NCBI GenBank assembly: GCA_037074705.1
Contig: JAYJMR010000037.1
Span: 124,001 to 188,000, forward strand
Source of the DNA: Zhengitettix transpicula
Taxonomy: Eukaryota; Arthropoda; Insecta; Orthoptera; Tetrigidae
DNA length: 64,000 nt
Reading direction: 5' to 3'
Within the stretch, counting starts at the first letter, position 1; each line of letters begins with the position of its first letter. Made by a program: the position numbers and the translations under genes. Positions 61,101 through 64,000 of the stretch are shown here, in pieces. The notes under the pieces were generated by a model. It had not been told where the DNA came from, searched no databases, and was given only the letters and a program-made list of their open reading frames with translations.

Positions 61101-64000
61101 TATTAATATTAATTAATATATCGTAATATTTCGACGTTTCGACGACAAGTTTGGAATTTCACCAACCAAGAATCTATAAATAACAAAGTCTTATTTCATA
61201 ATAAATGACTCGTTCTTTATAAAAATTACTCAAACCTGCACTTCTAAAATCTTAATCTATTAGTATTAATTAATATATCGTAATATTTCGACGTTTCGAC
61301 GACAAGTTTGGAATTTCACCAACCAAGAATCTTCAAATAACAAAGTCTTATTTCATAATAAATGACTCGTTCTTTATAAAAATTACTGAAACCTGCACTT
61401 CTAAAATCTTAATCTATTAATATTAATTAATATATCGTAATATTTCGACGTTTCGACGACAAGTTTGGAATTTCACCAACCAAGAATCTTCAAATAACAA
61501 AGTCTTATTTCATAATAAATGACTCGTTCTTTATAAAAATTAGTCAAACCTGCACTTCTAAAATCTTAATCTATTAATATTAATTAATATATCCCAATAT
61601 TTCGACGTTTCGACGACAAGTTTGGAATTTCACCAACCAAGTATCTTCAAATAACAAAGTCTTATTTCATAATAAATGATACGTTCTTTATAAAAATTAG
61701 TCAAACCTGCACTTCTAAAATCCTAATCTATTAATATTAATTAATATATCGTAATATTTCGACGTTTCGACGACAAGTTTGGAATTTCACCAACCAAGAA
61801 TCTTCAAATAACAAAGTCTTATTTCATAATAAATGACTCGTTCTTTATAAAAATTACTCAAACCTGCACTTCTAAAACCTTAATCTATTAATATTAATTA
61901 ATATATCCCAATATTTCGACGTTTCGACGACAAGTTTGGAATTTCACCAACCAAGAATCTTTAAATAACAAAGTCTTATTTCATAATAAATGATTCGTTC
62001 TTTATAAAAATTACTCAAACCTGCACTTCTAAAATCTTAATCCATTAATATTAATTAATATATCGTAATATTTCGACGTTTCGACGACAAGTTTGGAATT
62101 TCACCAACCAAGAATCTTCAAATAACAAAGTCTTATTTCATAATAAATGATACGTTCTTTATAAAAATTAGTCAAACCTGCACTTCTAAAATCTTAATCT
62201 ATTAATATTAATTAATATAGCGTAATATTTCGACGTTTCGACGACAAGTTTGGAATTTCACCAACCAAGTATCTTCAAATAACAAAGTCTTATTTCATAA
62301 TAAATGATACGTTCTTTATAAAAATTAGTCAAACCTGCACTTCTAAAATCTTAATCTATTAATATTAATTAATATATCGTAATATTTCGACGTTTCGACG
62401 ACAAGTTTGGAATTTCACCAACCAAGAATCTTTAAATAACAAAGTCTTATTTCATAATAAATGATTCGTCCTTTATAAAAATTACTCAAACCTGCACTTC
62501 TAAAATCTTAATCCATTAATATTAATTAATATATCGTAATATTTCGACGTTTCGACGACAAGTTTGGAATTTCACCAACCAAGTATCTTCAAATAACAAA
62601 GTCTTATTTCATAATAAATGATACGTACTTTATAAAAATTACTCAAACCTGCACTTCTAAAATCTTAATCTATTAATATTAATTAATATATCGTAATATT
62701 TCGACGTTTCGACGACAAGTTTGGAATTTCACCAACCAAGAATCTTCAAATAACAAAGACTTATTTCATAACAAATGACTCGTTCTTTATAAAAATTACT
62801 CAAACCTGCACTTCTAAAATCTTAATCTATTAATATTAATTAATATATCGTAATATTTCGACGTTTCGACGACAAGTTTGGAATTTCACCAACCAAGAAT
62901 CTTCAAATAACAAAGTCTTATTTCATAATAAATGACTCGTTCTTTATGAAAATTACTCAAACCTGCACTTCTAAAATCTTAATCTATTAATATTAATTAA
63001 TATATCGTAATATTTCGACGTTTCGACGACAAGTTTGGAATTTCACCAACCAAGAATCTTCAAATAACAAAGTCTTATTTCATAATAAATGATACGTTCT
63101 TTATAAAAATTAGTCAAACCTGCACTTCTAAAATCTTAATCTATTAATATTAATTAATATATCGTAATATTTCGACGTTTCGACGACAAGTTTGGAATTT
63201 CACCAACCAAGAATCTTCAAATAACAAAGTCTTATTTCATAATAAATGATACGTACTTTATGAAAATTACTCAAACCTGCACTTCTAAAATCTTAATCTA
63301 TTAATATTAATTAATATATCGTAATATTTCGACGTTTCGACGACAAGTTTGGAATTTCACCAACCAAGAATCTTCAAATAACAAAGTCTTATTTCATAAT
63401 AAATGATACGTACTTTATGAAAATTACTCAAACCTGCACTTCTAAAATCTTAATCTATTAATATTAATTAATATATCGTAATATTTCGACGTTTCGACGA
63501 CAAGTTTGGAATTTCACCAACCAAGAATCTTCAAATAACAAAGTCTTATTTCATAATAAATGATACGTTCTTTATAAAAATTAGTCAAACCTGCACTTCT
63601 AAAATCTTAATCTATTAATATTAATTAATATATCGTAATATTTCGACGTTTCGACGACAAGTTTGGAATTTCACCAACCAAGAATCTTCAAATAACAAAG
63701 TCTTATTTCATAATAAATGACTCGTTCTTTATGAAAATTACTCAAACCTGCACTTCTAAAATCTTAATCTATTAATATTAATTAATATATCGTAATATTT
63801 CGACGTTTCGACGACAAGTTTGGAATTTCACCAACCAAGAATCTTCAAATAACAAAGTCTTATTTCATAATAAATGACTCGTTCTTTTTAAAATTTACTC
63901 AAACCTGCACTTCTAAAATCTTAATCTATTAATATTAATTAATATATCCCAATATTTCGACGTTTCGACGACAAGTTTGGAATTTCACCAACCAAGAATC

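Larger units (their letters stand above)
45419..64000. repeat. 157-bp satellite DNA array, runs off the right edge
   Basis: Head-to-tail monomers of 157 bp (154-165 with indels), about 25% GC. Landmarks are TTTCGACGTTTCGACGACAA, TTGGAATTTCACCAACCAAG and the dyad ATTAATATTAAT. The first unit (45419-45560) is degraded; later ones are mostly a few percent apart. About 118 monomer lengths fit in the window with no interruption by another element. Recurrent variants include CCCAAT/CGTAAT, TTACTC/TTAGTC, a 4-bp ACAA deletion, an 8-bp GTTTCGAC duplication, and linked ATGTTAAT with TTCGGTGAC. It does not match the CENP-B box consensus. The monomer is near nucleosome size, as in many centromeric and pericentromeric satellites. 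Confidence 0.98.

Noticed and set aside
45419..64000. CRISPR-like array
   Set aside because: The repeats are 157 bp head to tail without unique spacers, in a eukaryotic context; it is a satellite.
45419..64000. Hammerhead ribozyme or CENP-B box in the satellite
   Set aside because: GAAACGTC occurs on the minus strand but no CTGANGA box accompanies it, and the core does not fit NTTCGNNNNANNCGGGN.

Overview
The window is eukaryotic, most likely an insect. It has AT-rich spliced genes with canonical GT/AG introns, one intron of about 28 kb, many decayed non-LTR and LTR retrotransposons, MITE-like hairpins, a tRNA-derived SINE, and a long satellite array. The two protein genes and the Jockey-like elements fit an arthropod with a large genome. 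A polyneopteran such as a cockroach, termite or stick insect is my guess, and the order cannot be fixed from sequence alone. There are no bacterial operons, CRISPR arrays or prokaryotic signals.

Two protein genes point away from each other. On the minus strand (1024-6296) are eight exons of a heparan-alpha-glucosaminide N-acetyltransferase (HGSNAT-like), a lysosomal membrane acetyltransferase of heparan sulfate breakdown. All exon phases join and the catalytic-type His is kept, but an in-frame TAG interrupts the largest exon. Its first and last exons are not found. On the plus strand (11705-44512) is a complete six-exon SLC10/P3-like sodium-bile acid cotransporter-family protein whose exons join to exactly 460 codons including the stop. 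The roughly 5 kb between them holds a 51-bp minisatellite with a hairpin at its edge, GC-rich DNA with an NRF1-type site, and copies of a poly-A-tailed retroposon, one of them internally amplified in 256-bp units.

Intron 4 of the SLC10 gene (15609-44034) is a patchwork. It contains a tandemly repeated exon-like cassette with splice signals (17.4-18.9 kb, with a diverged copy at 25.1 kb), Jockey-like LINEs, a decayed Copia element, and a 50-bp minisatellite. It also contains a segmental duplication (33.5-37.5 and 38.0-40.9 kb) whose two copies share minus-strand exon-like blocks. A cluster of tRNA-derived SINEs joined by (TA)n tracts and a 228-bp-arm palindrome beside a cysteine-rich ORF complete it.

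From about 45419 to the right edge the sequence is one uninterrupted array of a 157-bp satellite at about 25% GC, roughly 118 monomer lengths. It shows linked variant sites and local higher-order repeats. It begins about 0.9 kb past the SLC10 polyadenylation signal, so the gene abuts heterochromatin, possibly (peri)centromeric. The two genes have no evident pathway link. The strongest leads for undescribed biology are the satellite, the exon-like cassette array, and the duplicated spliced-looking minus-strand transcript candidate.
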